From Sisyra terminalis (Eukaryota; Arthropoda; Insecta; Neuroptera; Sisyridae): a stretch of DNA of 64,000 bases. The translations under genes were made by a program, and so were the position numbers. The DNA lies in contig OY292275.1 in the NCBI GenBank assembly GCA_958496175.1, forward strand, positions 18,972,001 through 19,036,000. The letters run 5' to 3'. Positions 1-13,806 of the stretch are shown here, piece by piece; positions within the stretch are counted from its first letter, which is position 1; each line of letters begins with the position of its first letter. The notes beneath the pieces are model-generated. The model searched no databases. It was not told the origin of the DNA and was given only the letters and a program-made list of their open reading frames with translations.

Positions 1-3000
1 ATCATATATTTGATGCTTTTTCTGAAAACTTTTTTTGTAACTTAATCTTTATTTAAAAATTACTGAACTAAACTATTGAAAATAATAGTAAATATGATGA
101 CAGTATTTTCGATAAGTCGAAATTTTTTTGTGCTTTAAAAGTTTATGAATAGATTTATGGAAAATTACATTTTGCGTTTCCTAATTCTTTTGGTTTATTT
201 TTATTTTGTTATTAACTCAAGTTAAAAAATAATTTTCCATTGTATAAACAATAAAATTGTTAATAAAGCGTAGTTGGAATTTGCTTATGAACCTAAATAA
301 TCAAATTACACCATTGAATTGATGCTACATTTAATCATATAATTTTATGTTGTATTTTGCCTCAGGTATGTCTCATAATAATGCCCAATGATAATCCGAT
401 AGCATAGATAGATTCAATTAGTACAGATATCGTTTTTCTATTACAGAAATATCTTAATGGATTCTTTCACCGTGCTCATCGCAGATGACGTCCAACTTTA
501 AGAAAAGAAGTCCAAATCAGAATGGAGAAAGTGTATGTTTGGGGTCATTTTACAACCCAAAGCCTTATAACTTTTCTTGGCAATAATTTTCTAATACAGT
601 ACTATATCTGATCGGTGATTTCCAAGAAAAATATAACCCCCATTAGTGAATATTCCCCAAGTATATTTTTCCATATCACTCAATTTTTCAATGGAAATTT
701 CATCTTTCTTAAATTTTCGTACTTAAAGACCAAAAAATATACCCTCTTTAATTTTTACCTCACTGATTTTAATAAATATTTTTTTAAGTATTAGAATCTA
801 TCACTATCCCGATACAATGTTTTTATTAGGTTAAGTTTTATTTGTAAAGGGGGTAATACTTATCATTAGATCGTTCAGGCAAAGCATATTTATTATTTTT
901 TTGCGTTTATGTAAGAAATTTTCTTTTGATTCAGTCTTCTTTAGGTAATTATATTCTCTGTTTTCCTATTATCTTATTAACAAATAAAACAACAGGATTT
1001 ATCAATATATTTAAGCTGTTATCTTAAAAGATGGTTAATAACGATTAAATTTACATAAAGCTATTTATGTACATTATACTGAATTTTAGCCAAGATATTT
1101 TTCAGGGTTTCAAAGGACTGCTACATATTGGCAACCTGACCAATTGATAAAGATGGAAGTCCATTATCGATTACTAAAAGATCAGTTTAAACTTATTTCT
1201 GAAACATCAACAAAAACCACTCGTCTGTTTTACATATATTTTCATTCAAAATATTCAACAAATATCAAAAATTCTTATTCTTAGCAAGAAACCTTTTATA
1301 AGCTTTTCATCTCGTTTTTGAAAGTAACTTGCCTATGATGTTTGTCGCAATAAACTTCATTCCTTTAATTGAGAATTCTAAACTTTTTTTATTGCTAAAT
1401 TATATTTAGAATAAAGATCTGTTTAAGATAGCAAAGGTGTTTTAGATGAAAAGCTTCTGGAAATTCATGATCTAACGTTGCGAAACTTATCGGATTTTTT
1501 TTTTTTATAAATAAACTACTATAAGACAATACATGTCGAACTAAATAACACATAAACGATACCTGATGGAAACAAAATTAAAATGATTTATAATTTGGAT
1601 GGCTAAGCATTTCAATAATAATAATTACTTTTCTTGTTACAAAAATTTGTTGGCCAGTATTATTAATGTGTTGTTTAATGTATGTAATACAGAAACTTTT
1701 AATTTTATCTCAATTAAAATTATCACACAAGGCTGACTTTTAATTACATAAATAAAGTATATGAAATATTAATTAAAATAAACGATATTTGTTTTATTTC
1801 CTTTACTTTGCGGAGATTTATTTTATTTAGATGCTCCATTGTACGATCTTATTAGTTAGACGGTAAATGCAAATATGCACTTCGTGTGTATATGAATTAT
1901 TTTGAAGTGTTCTACATACATATGTGCAGTATACAGGGTAGAACTTGTATTTAGGAGGTTTTAGTTACATATTAACAAATTGAGGGTCTAGCAAACTTAC
2001 ATATGCTATTAGTTAATTTACTAAACCAATTTTAGTTAGTTACTTATTCAAGCTTTGTACATTTAAGTTTAAGTTTTGTATGCCACCCTGAAGACTGTGT
2101 GTCCTATTTCCCACGAACTATCTTTTCAATCTTTACACACAAGAAAACTGGTTAGTGAAAGCAAAACTCATGCATATAAACATAATATACTATATTGTAA
2201 TTTGTTTATTCTATATTCCGTATAGATACAGTAACGTAGGTACACCAAAATTGTCAAGAAAACTTTTCTCTCCATTATATTTTCTATACGTACATCCTTT
2301 TTATAGATATTGCAACAAAAAATTGGAGTTGTATCTTATTTTAAAGTTTCTATTTGAAATTCATTTCAATAGCAATAGTTGGAGGAATTGGTTTCTTTAT
2401 TGCTTACAGCTCAGCTTTGATGAGACTATAAATATTATAGTCATACTTATAAAGCGACCAATAAATACTAGTAAAACAATTTTTAGAAATATTATACTGT
2501 AGAATTGTTTTTATTAATATTTAATAATATACGACATAAACTAAAGTTTAAATTTTTAAATATTCGGCTTCTACTTTAGAATAAACTTTCATTAACAAAT
2601 TGGAAACCATTTTTAAATTGATTCAGATTTTAATGAGCAAAAAAGTCTTAATTAAAAAGTCTTTACTCTTTAAAAATTAAGTAAGTTAGTAAAAGTGATG
2701 AAATAATTTGAGATACAATCAAATTATAATCATTAAATATATTTTGCAATTTTTTAAAATGTATATTTACAAACTCAAAGAAATTTTCTATAATTTTAGA
2801 TAATTAATATGTAAAGATTTTCCAACCCCACAAGTTTACTAAGTACACAATAAGATTAAAACTTTGTAGACAAGTTCAATTTTTAAAGAATATTTTATGC
2901 AAACATAAAAATCTTATTAAAAAATGAAATTTTACTGTAAACGGATATGAATTGATGAAATGGAAAATAAAAAAACGTTTGCAGCTCAAATATTTCTGCT

Positions 3001-4302
3001 TTATCGTTGTTTTACTATGGTTTTTTGAACTATTGTGGAAATTTTTAAGTAAAATAATACGTTTCATTTAAATAACGTTTGCAATCTGAAAATATTTTTA
3101 TAAACTCCACAACTGTAAGTTGTACTATATAAAAGCTTATCATTTTCACAGTTAAAATATAATTTTAATAAAATAACAACAGTTTACATATTAATTTTCT
3201 AATAATTGCTTTAAACTCAATTTTTATTGTTTTAATAAAAGAAGTGTGAAGTTATATAATGTTATTATACTCAAGAGTAATATAAATGTTTTATAACATT
3301 TTAACTAATCATAAAAGATAAGTATTTAATTTAAACTCAATTCTTTGACTTACAAACGAGGATGATAAAATTTAATTCATTGCTACTGTTCATGAAAAAG
3401 AATAATTTTAAAACAAACAATATTGAAGATTAAAAATATAATGAAATAAATGTAATTGTTATCATTATTTATCATTTCTCTTTAAAACTAAATGTTAATT
3501 AAAACTTTCTAAATACTAAACAACGCTATTTTCTTTTAAAAAGATGTGTTTTTTTTATTCGAAAGCTGGTTTAAAAATCAATAGAAGGAAGTACTCTTTA
3601 GTTCAATCCTCCTGAGAACAGTTTTTATTGAATTAAGTGTTAAATAGTTAGAGCTAATTGTTTACAACTTCTGCATTACATTCATCAAAAGTTGAATAAT
3701 ACTTAAATCATTTATCTAAAATTAATAGATAATAGTAAATTTAATTTAAAAGCAATTATTTTGTTACAATTCTTTGATAGAGAAATATTTTTCTTGAATG
3801 TAAATAAAAATCGAAAAACCAGAACGTTGTAGATATACCTAGAAGTTCCAAGCAAATAAAATACCTATCTATATTTATTGAAGCTCTTATGATAACTAAG
3901 GGAGTTTTCGAAACGTGCTGACACTGCAGAGACGATACATCCATACATAAAATGTCTTGCTTTATACTATTTAAAATGAATAGTTTTCACTATTTGAACC
4001 GATTTCGAATGTTTAATTTGTTGATTTGATTGAAAAGCACGATTTGCTTTTATTGCAACAATTTCAAAGAGATAAATAAATTGAAACTTTTGGTTAGTTC
4101 GCTTCACAAAATTAAAAGCTCAATAAATAAGACCAACAATACTTTTTAAGCGGAAAAACTAAAATAAATTGTTTTTTTAAATGTAAACCAAACTAAAATA
4201 TTTACTTTTCATTTTTTTATAGAAGGTAATGTAAAACTTTATGAATAGGAACTATATATTGGTTTCATGCTGCTTTTCTTTCAATTATAAATATGTGATA
4301 TA
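1..4302. other. Gene-free AT-rich stretch
   Basis: No exon, RNA gene or recognisable transposon is visible. The only long open frame is 2155-2502 (+), 115 codons, opening with GTG rather than ATG, rich in Ile/Leu/Phe/Tyr and with no family I recognise. At this base composition an open frame of that length can arise by chance, so I do not call it a gene. Confidence 0.6.
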
Positions 4303-5855
4303 CTAGCTGATCCCCGCGACTTCGTCTGCGTAACGTATTTTATTTTTTTTATTTCTTTTACGAAAAATAAAAATACTTAAAAACACTTCACTTTTCTCTT
4401 GAAAAAGACACATAAAATAAACTGTTGCAAAGAATAAAATAGTTCTATGTAATAATCAATTAATTTTCAAAAAATATTTACAAATATCTAAAAAGAGTAT
4501 GGTCTATTGCGTATATCTACGGCAGGTATACCTACCGTGAACTTAATAATCCGTAAATAAATCAGCATCTATACATAAATAAAAAATATCGCCAAGTTCA
4601 ATAAATTCGGTCTTAATTATTACTAAAAAAAGTCGAAAGTTATCAAAATACTCGCGTCAAAATAACCCCATCTCCCTTTTTCGATTCCCGAATGAACCTT
4701 TTTCCAAAAACTATTACACTATTGCACTGTACAACACAACCGCGAAATTGAAATTTGTACAATGGCACGAAACCCAGTTCTTCCATAATTATGTAAAACC
4801 ATTATGTATCTTTAAACTTGTTATTGAAATGTCTCAATTTCAACTATATAATTAAACCATATTGGATAGTCCAGAGTTCACCATATACGATTTGGAAGAG
4901 GATTTTAAATTTCTTTTATCATTTTGATGATATGATTATTTATTATTTATCATTATGATGATTTCTGGCTGGACTTGCGAATTTTTCTCGTGATCCCTTT
5001 CACGCACTTCCAAATAAAAGATATTGTACCCCCCCATGAAAAAAATCCTGAATCCACCCTTGTCTGTTAGGGTAAGAATTTTCAAAAAAAAATCTTATCA
5101 CATGCCTACTTCCTATATAATACATCGAATATTAAAATTTCATCAGTCAGAGGAGATTATAAATACACCATTTTATATATGCACGGTTTTAAAAACGTAT
5201 TTACTATAAGCTTTTTTTCTATTATTATTATTATTACTATTACACTTTTTTCGTTAATATTTTCTTACTGAGCAACCCTAAGGATCTATTTACAACAATT
5301 TGGTAAAAAAAAAGTTTACTGTCAGATTATTATCTATAAAAACATTTATATTTCAAAAAGGCAATTTTTTAAACTTTAAATTAAATTACTGTGCTTTTTA
5401 TTAGTTGAACCAAAAATATTAATACAGATCATTTTTTAACTTTTAAAAACCTTTCCAATGATATATAACTCGCCTATCTAAAGTAAATTTTTTTTCATCC
5501 CTCATTTTTTACGTAGGGGATGCATTCCCTTATTATTCTTAAGGAACTATAAGTAGCCTAACGTGTGTGGGTAATTGTGTTGTATCTTAATATAAAGTTT
5601 TATTAAATTCGGTTGTTCCGTTCTTTAGTTAAATCACCAGCGCACGCGATGTAAGAAAGTTTTTTGGTAATTTTTTAACACATTATGGGAGATTTAGTAT
5701 GGATTCGTATTTTTTTTGAAAATTTAAAATAGCCTATGTTCACCAAAAATAGTGTAGCTTCCCAACAGTGAAAGAATTTTTCAAATCGGTCAAGTAGTTT
5801 CGGAACCTATTCAAAGCAAACAAACAATCAAATTTTTCCTCTTTATATTAATAGA
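4303..5855 (-). mobile_element. Dispersed repeat copy A, Helitron-like termini
   Basis: About 1.55 kb element. On the plus strand it begins CTAGCTGATCCCCGCGACTT and ends in a tail with AAAGCAAACAAACAATC followed by TATTAATAGA. Read on the minus strand it starts TC, ends CTAG, and sits between A and T, which is the Helitron insertion signature. The first ~400 bp match copy B at 6260 and the last ~800 bp match copy D at 57735-58714, including an ATT microsatellite and the block near CCCTAAGGAT. I see no coding capacity. The ends are weakly hairpin-forming at best, so the Helitron label is an inference; an RTE-type LINE derivative is the main alternative. That it is a repeat family is secure. 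Confidence 0.7.
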
Positions 5856-6259
5856 TAATTGAAAGCACTAACTTCATACAACAGATAAGATGTGTTTCAA
5901 TTCTTGTTTTAAAGGTAAAAGATCAGTTTCAACGATTAAAAACATTTGTTTAGCATACAGTGTACAAAAATATTGTAAATATGTAACCGAATCCCTGTAT
6001 TATTTTACATTTTATTGCGTCTAATAATTTTATACCAGAAATAAATACAGCATTTTTAAAGTTATAATTTCATATATATGTCATAAAACAATTACTTATG
6101 TTTAAAGGAAATTAACTTGGTAATTGTTCAACTTGGAGGAAGTTACGTGCATTTTTAGAATTAACTTTCTTTTATTTCCGAATTAATCTATAGCATACAT
6201 TTGATTTATGAGCCTCTTACGGACGTTTTAATTATGGCATCGTTGTATATTAATTTTTA

Positions 6260-6690
6260 CTAGCTGGTACCCGCGACTTCATCTGCGTAATGTACGTGAT
6301 AGTTATATTAACTGGTTAGAATTGCTGTTTATCGTAGTATATATTCCTTTTACGAAAAATTTATTAATACCTAAAAACTCTTATGTAAGGCCTTTCAAAA
6401 GAGTTATATTATAAGCTGTTGCTATAAATAAAATAGTCATTGATAATGTTCTATTGATTTCTACGAAATATCCGATGACATTCTACAAGATTGTGTTAAT
6501 TGATATTTTTTATCCCTTATGGGTATGGTGTATAGGATATATCTACCGTGCATCATATTATCCACACATCAATCAGCTATGCGTAAATGAAAAATATCAT
6601 CCAAATTGATAAAGTCAGTTTGAAGTTGAATTATCACTTAAAACAAACAAAAATTTCAAAAAAAACCGCGTTTTAAATAAAAATATCTAT
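6260..6690 (-). mobile_element. Dispersed repeat copy B, truncated
   Basis: Starts CTAGCTGGTACCCGCGACTT, the same head as copy A 2 kb to the left. It tracks copy A through shared blocks (CTGTTGC before AATAAAATAGT; a TATATCTAC-CGTG block; AATATC with CAA). Similarity fades near 6690 and the opposite terminus is missing. The two copies lie in direct orientation. Confidence 0.65.
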
Positions 6691-9600
6691 TGGATAAATA
6701 TTTTTCGTACTATTACAAGTAACTGAGTAATTAGATTGTAAATAATTATTTACATCATATGATTTAATTGTCATTTTTCTTTTTACAACGCATTTCAACG
6801 GTAGCTAGCTGTAGCTAACATCGTCAGGTGGTATTTTATACCTATGACCACGAGAAAACAGTTATTTCAACGATCAACACTATTGCTGCAACAGTTAATA
6901 GTTCATTCTTTTTACGATCATGTAGTAATTTTTAGAGGCGAAGCAATTTTACTCAAAACTTAAATAAAAATTTATATCTTGAAGGTAAGCAATAAAAGCT
7001 ACAGCAAGGGATGCTGAGGATAACAATAGGAGGGGCTTTTAATGTTTCAAAAACATATTTTTAAATTCAATTTACTCATTTACAGCCATTATAATAAAAA
7101 CTGGCAGGACAACATCGGCCGGCTTCAGCTATGTTTTATAAAACTAAAATATTCTGGTTATATTTTTGGGCATTATAAATGAGTAAATTACATAAAGTGT
7201 TACTAGGTTACTAATGTTATAATTTGAAACCTTTTTTCCCTTAAGTTTTTGATATTTTTTATAAATATTTTAATATACACAAATATTTTAACATATATTT
7301 ACATACACAATTTGATGTCATTTTATTGATGCCCCAGTTAATAAGAGGAACCATAGGAATAAAAGAATAAATTCTTAAGAAGGAACACAAAACTGGAAAA
7401 ATAACATATTTTGTTTTTTTTCAGGGCATTATTGATATTTATATCTGAAATGATTATGTAGAAAACATATAAGCGTATGACTGAATTGATATTTTTAAAT
7501 CTGTTATTAATATAATAATAGAATTAAGAAAACACAAGATATTAGGAGGGCAAAGTGTAAAAAAACAACTTACGTTAATGTAAAGTAAGGCAGTAATATT
7601 ACCCATCAAATCAGATCAATATTTGTTACTTACCAACTTTCCATTAAAAAATTAAATTAAAAGTGAATCTTTATAAAACCAAATGTGAATTGTATTATTA
7701 TCCATAGTTAAAAATTATTTTTTTAGTTTTTATAGAATCTCAAATAATAAAGCCAACCATAATTAGGAAAAAATATATCGATGCCGATATGTCTCATTTA
7801 CATAAAATCGATGGTGTTACATATTTTAAGCAATTTAATAGGACTCGAGAATATCCATTTTCATTTTTTATCAAAAGCCAATAATTTTTGGTAGAACGTA
7901 TATGTAAAAATATTACATTGATATCAGAAAAATAACACGCATATAATCTTTGAAACTGCCTGAGGCTAAAAATCAAATATGGTATGCGCACAAGGCTTAA
8001 ATATTATTGGTAAGGGTGTAGTATAAAAGCAACTAAATCACAACATATACGAATTTCTTTATGTGGACTACGAAATGCTCATATTTAAATAAGTTTTTAT
8101 GCAGAAGAGTGTATGATCACTTGGGAAATTCAAGCATCAGACACTACAAAATTTTAAATTAAATATATGAGATGTTTGTTAAAATTCGTAACATTATACA
8201 AGTAATCTCCATAAAAACAATACAACCTACAATCTACGTTTTGCTTACATAAGGATGAATAATGTCTACTTTATTTAATTTTATATATGGGTTCATACGT
8301 TTTATGTTTCTTCTCCCTTTGGTTTCCTCTTTGTTGATCTATGTTTCTCTTATGATGTTATATTTACTGCTGTATACTGCTGTATACATATACTGCTCGT
8401 TTAGATTGATAAAATTGAAAAGCAAAATAAAACAGAAATAAATCGCCGTATTTAAGTATTTAATCAAACATAAAAAAATTACCCAACAGTTTCACAAATA
8501 TAAAAATATATCAATGCTTATGAAAATCTACTAACTTTCTTTGGATTACTTAATTATTAAATTTAAAAAACTTAATTTTTTTAATATTTTGTATAGCATT
8601 GCATTTCATAGTTGTATTGAATGTTTTCTGTTTAGTTGTTATGTTATTTAACTTTTTCTGCTTAAATCTTGCATTACCTATGGGATTGAATTATATACTT
8701 TAAACACATTTGATCAGTTATACATTGTTTTTGATTATCTCCAAAATTGGCATTCATTTTTGTTATTGGTAGATAAATTATTATGAAAAAATATATAGTT
8801 GCCTAGAAATTCAAATTTGTAAGAAATTACTACAAAAAAAATAATTTTCTTTGGGCTCAATTTCGCGTGATGTGTAAAATGTGGTCAACATAATCAACTA
8901 CAGAAATATTTATTTGTAATGTAACTTAAAAAAACAAACCATGGAATTGTTTGCTATGTTAAGAATCTAATCCATCATAAAGTTAAATCGATTGAAGAAA
9001 ATATCAGTTTTAAAAACGAAAATGTGGAAGAAAATTGGAAACAACCAGTCCTCAAATATTGATTTAAGTATGGCACTAGTGGGATTTTGTTTCATAAAGG
9101 TTTGAATTTTAAAGATTAAAAAATTCAGTTAAACTTAAGGGCTTAAACTTAATTGGGTTTTAAAACGATTTGAAGAACAAATATTTAACGAAAAATCACA
9201 TTTAGCGATTGAGCGTATTTTTCTTATGGCTTGTAAATAAACACACAATAAGCAACGGTTGCATTAAGGGTGAACAAATACACTAGTGAATTCATGAAAT
9301 ATCTATAAATCTTCAAATTTAAAAAATTAGATATAAGTTATAGTGAAGGTGTAATTAGGTCATGTTTTTTTTTCGGAAAAATAAAAATAGTATTGAAGTT
9401 ATTGAAATTAGATAATGATACAATAAAAGCACATGATGACAAATTTTTGTAGGCATAAATTCAACGATTAAGATCTTTTTTTTGGTTTAAACAAGATGAT
9501 GCAATATGCCATTCTTCTTATGGCACAAATAACACAAATAAAGTTCAACGACTGAATAATTTCCGAAAATTTCTATGTGAACTGGCCACTATGATTTTAC

Positions 9601-12212
9601 GACATAACTTTATATACTCTTTTTCAACGAAGCATTATTAAGTAATTTTTTCATTCCAACAAACCAAAAATAATCAACGACCTTAAAACTATTCGTGAAA
9701 AAGTATTCGTGATATAAGTGCAATTAGTGGACATTTAGGTGAAAAAAAATAACTCAAATTTGGCGTTCTAGAATCAAATTTTAAGAAAAATTAAATACCT
9801 TCATTTAATGAAATCATTTTTATTTAAACAATAATTTGAACTTATTCTTAAAAGAAAATTAAAAAAAAAAACTATTGATATCTTATACTACTATATATAT
9901 ATATGCTTGAATTAAAAATATATACCTCTTATTTGATCACTCCTTACAATGAAATTTCTATAGTCTGGTACATCGCCCGTTAATGGTACACGAATAAAGC
10001 ACAAGCTTTATTTTTTTTTTATGTAAAATAGTTTGCAAATGTCGTGGTGCCAACGGGTATAAGATTAGGAACTCCTAATTTGAGAACTTACAAACCTCAA
10101 GCCAATTCAAGCATTAAAGACACTAAATTTAGTGACATGCTGTTAATTATAATTAATTTGTTTTGCTTCTTTATCCTTTTTGTGTCGGTAACATATTGTA
10201 TTCGTAACTTTAGTCCCAAAAATCTTGAGTGCAATATTGTAAAATAAATTAAAACTTTAAAACTTTAAAAATATAAATATATAACTATGGATTGTACTAA
10301 ATTTATATCACGAACAAAGACTTTTAAATATTGTTTTAATTTAAATCACGATGGTGCTCATTTTGAATTTGCTGGACCATTAAAAATATAACAATTAAAA
10401 CAAGCAGATGCATTTTTACGTTCACCGCTTGTTTCAAGTTTCTTTTTTAACTGAAAAATTACGTTAGATATAAAACATAGAAGTGCAACAATGTAATTGT
10501 GTTAAAGCTGTCAACTTGATCACTTCGAAATAAAATGTTTGTATTTTTATAATTTTCTTTTACGATAAGTGTATTCACGTTTTGCTCTCTAGATTAAAAT
10601 GTTTTATTTCGTTTATGGAATTTGTAAGACAAAGAAATAAAAACGATCATTATTTTAATTAGAAACTATACTGAAACATCTGTTTATTTCACTATTTAAT
10701 TGACTCAGTCTCATAAATCTTAGTTTTGTAATTAAAGGCATAGGGGTACAAGTACGGCCCCGGAAAAATATTTTAATGATAATGTGTAATTTTGTAGGTG
10801 CTAATAAAATACTTAAATTCCAGAAGTGAATTTTTATCTTCAATAGATTTATGTAAAAAAAATATTAAAAGGAAAAAGTATTTTTTTTATATTTGGGGTA
10901 GATATTGCCATTTTTAATAAAAACTTAACAGCTATATCGCTTTATGTAATTGATAAAAAATATATGGTTTTATCCAAACTATTTAAATTAAAAATAATTT
11001 ATTTTCAGAATGCAATAATATTTCACTAACTTAAAGAACAAATTGTAGTCCTAATTAATTGAGCACAATTTATTACTTGGATCAGTTTTTGACTTTTATG
11101 TTAATCAAATGAAACCTATTAATTAAGAACAAATAAAGTATTAATTAGTCAAGCAATGCATTACAAAGCAATGCAATATCTGTGGACAGTACACATACGA
11201 CAGTGCAAGTGGTTAACTAGCCAATAGGATTGTGAGATTCAAAAATGTTAAATTGTTTTGATTATTAAAATTTCGAAAATGTATCAAACCATTCCCAGAT
11301 TTAAAACTCTATGCTACGTACAATGTGCATATTGAGGTTTAACAGAGCAATTAACATTGAACGCGAAAGAGGGTCTTATTTTATGTTTTTAATAAGTACT
11401 ATTCTTTCAAAAAATCTCAAAATAAATAAATCATTATATAGAAAAGATTTATCACTAAAAAAATAAATTTTTAAAGGGATACCATAATTGTTTCATGGTA
11501 AAAAAAATCAAAACCCTGTAACGTTTTTATAATTTTCGTAAAGCCATAAAGCCGTTGATTTTACTATGAAAATGGTAATATCAATCCCTAAATCATACTG
11601 AAATTTTGGATCAATTGGACTTATGAGTTCGAAGACAAAAAATATTTTATTTTTTTTTAGCTTTTCTTTCGCAAAAACTAATTAAGATAAAGATCTAAAA
11701 TTTCTATGATATTTGTATTTTAAAACTATTCGTCCTAGTAGCCAGCCGAGTATTCAGCTGGATATCGAATTCTAGCGAAATATTTGTGGTATCTTTAGTA
11801 CAATATTATCAAGAGACTATTTAATAAAAAAATAAATAAGAATAGAAAGATCATTGGAAGTATTGAAAAGTGTGATGCTAATGCTTTAGTTTTCATTTAG
11901 AAAATGTATACCTAATTTTGAGAATTGAGACGATAGTCACAAAAAGCAAAACATCGAAATAAGATGTTCGTCACAATTTCTGAAAACTACATATTTCCAT
12001 CCCAGGTCAATATTTACCAATGAAATACTTTTCCGGAGGCGATTCGCAATGGTTATACTCTTAGATCCTTTCTTTTTCACTATCTTTTAAAATAAGTATA
12101 CTTTTAATTTTCTTTAACATAATATACATAATAATATACATAATACACATCATTGGTTCTTTAAGTATTGATTAATGATCATTGGAAACAAAATATATAA
12201 TAAAAGATTTTA
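6691..12212. other. Gene-free AT-rich stretch
   Basis: No supported gene. A frame open from about 10030 to 10247 (+) encodes a peptide containing PTGIRLGTPNLRTYKPQ and then a hydrophobic segment, with AATAAA overlapping its stop. It lacks an ATG near its beginning and is too short to trust here. At 11738-11765 a short hairpin-prone segment (CCAGC/GCTGG) is the only other structure seen. Confidence 0.5.
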
Positions 12213-12665
12213 AGAACCTCGCTACTATTGATAAAATGCACTAAAACAGCAACAAATTGACAATTGACACAATAATTATTACCTGCTGATGGCAGCCAAA
12301 GACTGTTGAAACGTCGTATTCAATAAAGAAATTGAGTCATAGGACATACACACTTATTTATTAATTTAGTAAAAATAAATACATGAACTCAATATTCGTA
12401 CAAATTGCATCATTGATATTTTTGCAATGTTAGCCAAATAAGGAAAATCGTAAGCTACCTTGTTATGTATCAAAGCGAGGGGTGCAATTTTGTTTACAAT
12501 TTGATTATATGGAACACCTTAAGCTTTGATGTACAATTAGATAGCTTACGTTTCTCATTGATTGGCTAACATCGATTTAATGTCGATGATGTAATCGGTA
12601 CGAAGATTCAGTTCATAAATTTATTTTTTACCTTTTTATCAATAGAAGCGAGGTTGTTAATATCT
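12213..12665. repeat. Large imperfect palindrome (foldback repeat)
   Basis: The left arm begins AACCTCGCTACTATTGATAA near 12215 and the right arm ends with its inverse near 12655. Inner matching blocks in order: ATGAACTCAATATTCGTAC (left) against its inverse near 12600, GTTAGCCA/TGGCTAAC, CGTAAGCTA/TAGCTTACG, ATCAAAGC/GCTTTGAT and GGTG/CACC, with the centre near 12498. Relative to the right arm, the left arm carries an extra ~130 bp (about 12237-12366) that contains a hammerhead-like motif. No coding sequence. I read it as a non-autonomous foldback element with a later insertion, or a head-to-head pair of repeat ends. Confidence 0.75.
12283..12316 (+). other. Hammerhead-ribozyme-like motif
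   Basis: CTGATG is followed by a short potential stem (GCAG / CTGT around CCAAAGA), then TTGAAAC and GTCG. The order matches the type core CUGAUGA-stem II-GAAAC, with one or two core deviations. It lies inside the extra segment of the left arm of the 12.2-12.7 kb palindrome. Such motifs are known in the terminal repeats of Penelope-like elements. Activity is not implied. Confidence 0.35.
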
Positions 12666-13076
12666 ATTATAAATAGTTTTATTTTTTCCTTTTCTTTCTC
12701 CATTCAACTACCAATTTTTGCAATTTATCAGTTGTGTTGGCTGTGAATACTTCACGAGCAGTTACTATAAGTTAATTTTAACAAACATACGAACTTCAAC
12801 AAACACTTAAAGGCTACTCACATGCGCCTTTGAAGGTAGACAATTTTTCAAAGTTAAATATTTAATTAAAGTAGAAATACTTCGAGGTTATTAAATTTTA
12901 CGACGGATTCATGCGTTATCATCGAGAGTAAGTAGAGGTGCTAAAATTTAGCACGATAAAGTACTGGGAAGTAGGTGAAAAACGTAATTTTTAGTTTCGT
13001 ACATTACAAACTATCAATAAAGTGAGGTAATAGAAGCAAAGTTAAAAGACAAATATTCATTTGGATTAAAATTAGT

Positions 13077-13082
13077 TTTATT
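13077..13082 (-). terminator. Poly(A) signal AATAAA
   Basis: TTTATT on the plus strand gives AATAAA on the minus strand about 56 nt beyond the stop codon of the 13.1-13.8 kb gene. Spacing fits a short 3' UTR, but the hexamer is common in AT-rich DNA. Confidence 0.45.
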
Positions 13083-13137
13083 TTAAATATGTTTAAAACT
13101 AGCAAAAAGTATAAAAATTGTAAAGATCTTATTATTG

Positions 13138-13806
13138 TTATGGGTAATTTTTGAATAGTTTTGGCAAGTGTACCTTTTTTATGTTTAAAATTACCCAATC
13201 TGTATACAATGCAACCACTAAAATATAAAGGAAAGCACAATCATAAATTAAGAAAAATGATAAAAGTAAAATATGCGTCCAGTCCATTGTAAAGGTCGAT
13301 GTAATTTGTCCTAACACAATTAAGATAAACTCTACCATATTTGCAAGTGCGGTGACAATCATGTACAAAATGAAAGGTATGCCAAGCAAAGGAATTTGTT
13401 TATAGAATGAAGTTAATAATCCAATTGCACATAAAATTCCCATCAGAAGAACTTCAATTTTTACATTAACTTCTATTTTCCACATTTCTTTTTCTTTAAA
13501 AATGAATCTCATTGAACCAGTGATAACATTCAATAACATACACATTCCGAGTCTGTAAAATCTATCGTTCATTAGATCATGACATTTTTCTTGAACTTCT
13601 TTTGGATCAGGTAAAAATAATATTTCCTCTGCCTCATCAAAACTTTTAATATATTGTGCAAAGTTCGTGGTCTTTGATCTATTGCTAATGACTATGTTGG
13701 GGTCAGATAAAACAGGATATGATGAATCAAACTCATTTCGTGTAATATATACATCGCTCACACACTGTTCAACTGTATCACCACTATCTAGTTTATCCAA
13801 AAACTA
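13138..13806 (-). CDS. Terminal exon of a four-TM membrane protein, unknown
   Basis: Open for over 220 codons on the minus strand, far longer than chance at this base composition. The exon begins after a good acceptor (TTATTTTTGTAG) and its reading frame has no ATG near that point (first Met about residue 76), so at least one upstream exon is missing from my annotation. The first ~80 residues are acidic and polar, including FDEAEEILFLPDPKEVQEKC. Four hydrophobic segments follow at about residues 85-100, 114-132, 137-163 and 174-203, with a short basic tail (KKVHLPKLFKNYP) ending at TAA. This suggests an integral membrane protein with a cytosolic N-terminal part. I do not recognise the family. 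Codon usage is as AT-rich as its surroundings, no frame break is seen, and a poly(A) signal follows. The 5' part remains undetermined. Confidence 0.7.

Noticed and set aside
2155..2502. 115-codon open frame
   Set aside because: No ATG at its start, biased hydrophobic composition, no motif, and borderline length for chance at this A+T content.
10030..10247. Open frame with PTGIRLGTPNLRTYKPQ, faintly like the GGIRLGTPA motif of serine hydroxymethyltransferase
   Set aside because: The similarity covers under ten residues, the rest is a hydrophobic stretch unlike that enzyme, and frames of this length are common by chance here.
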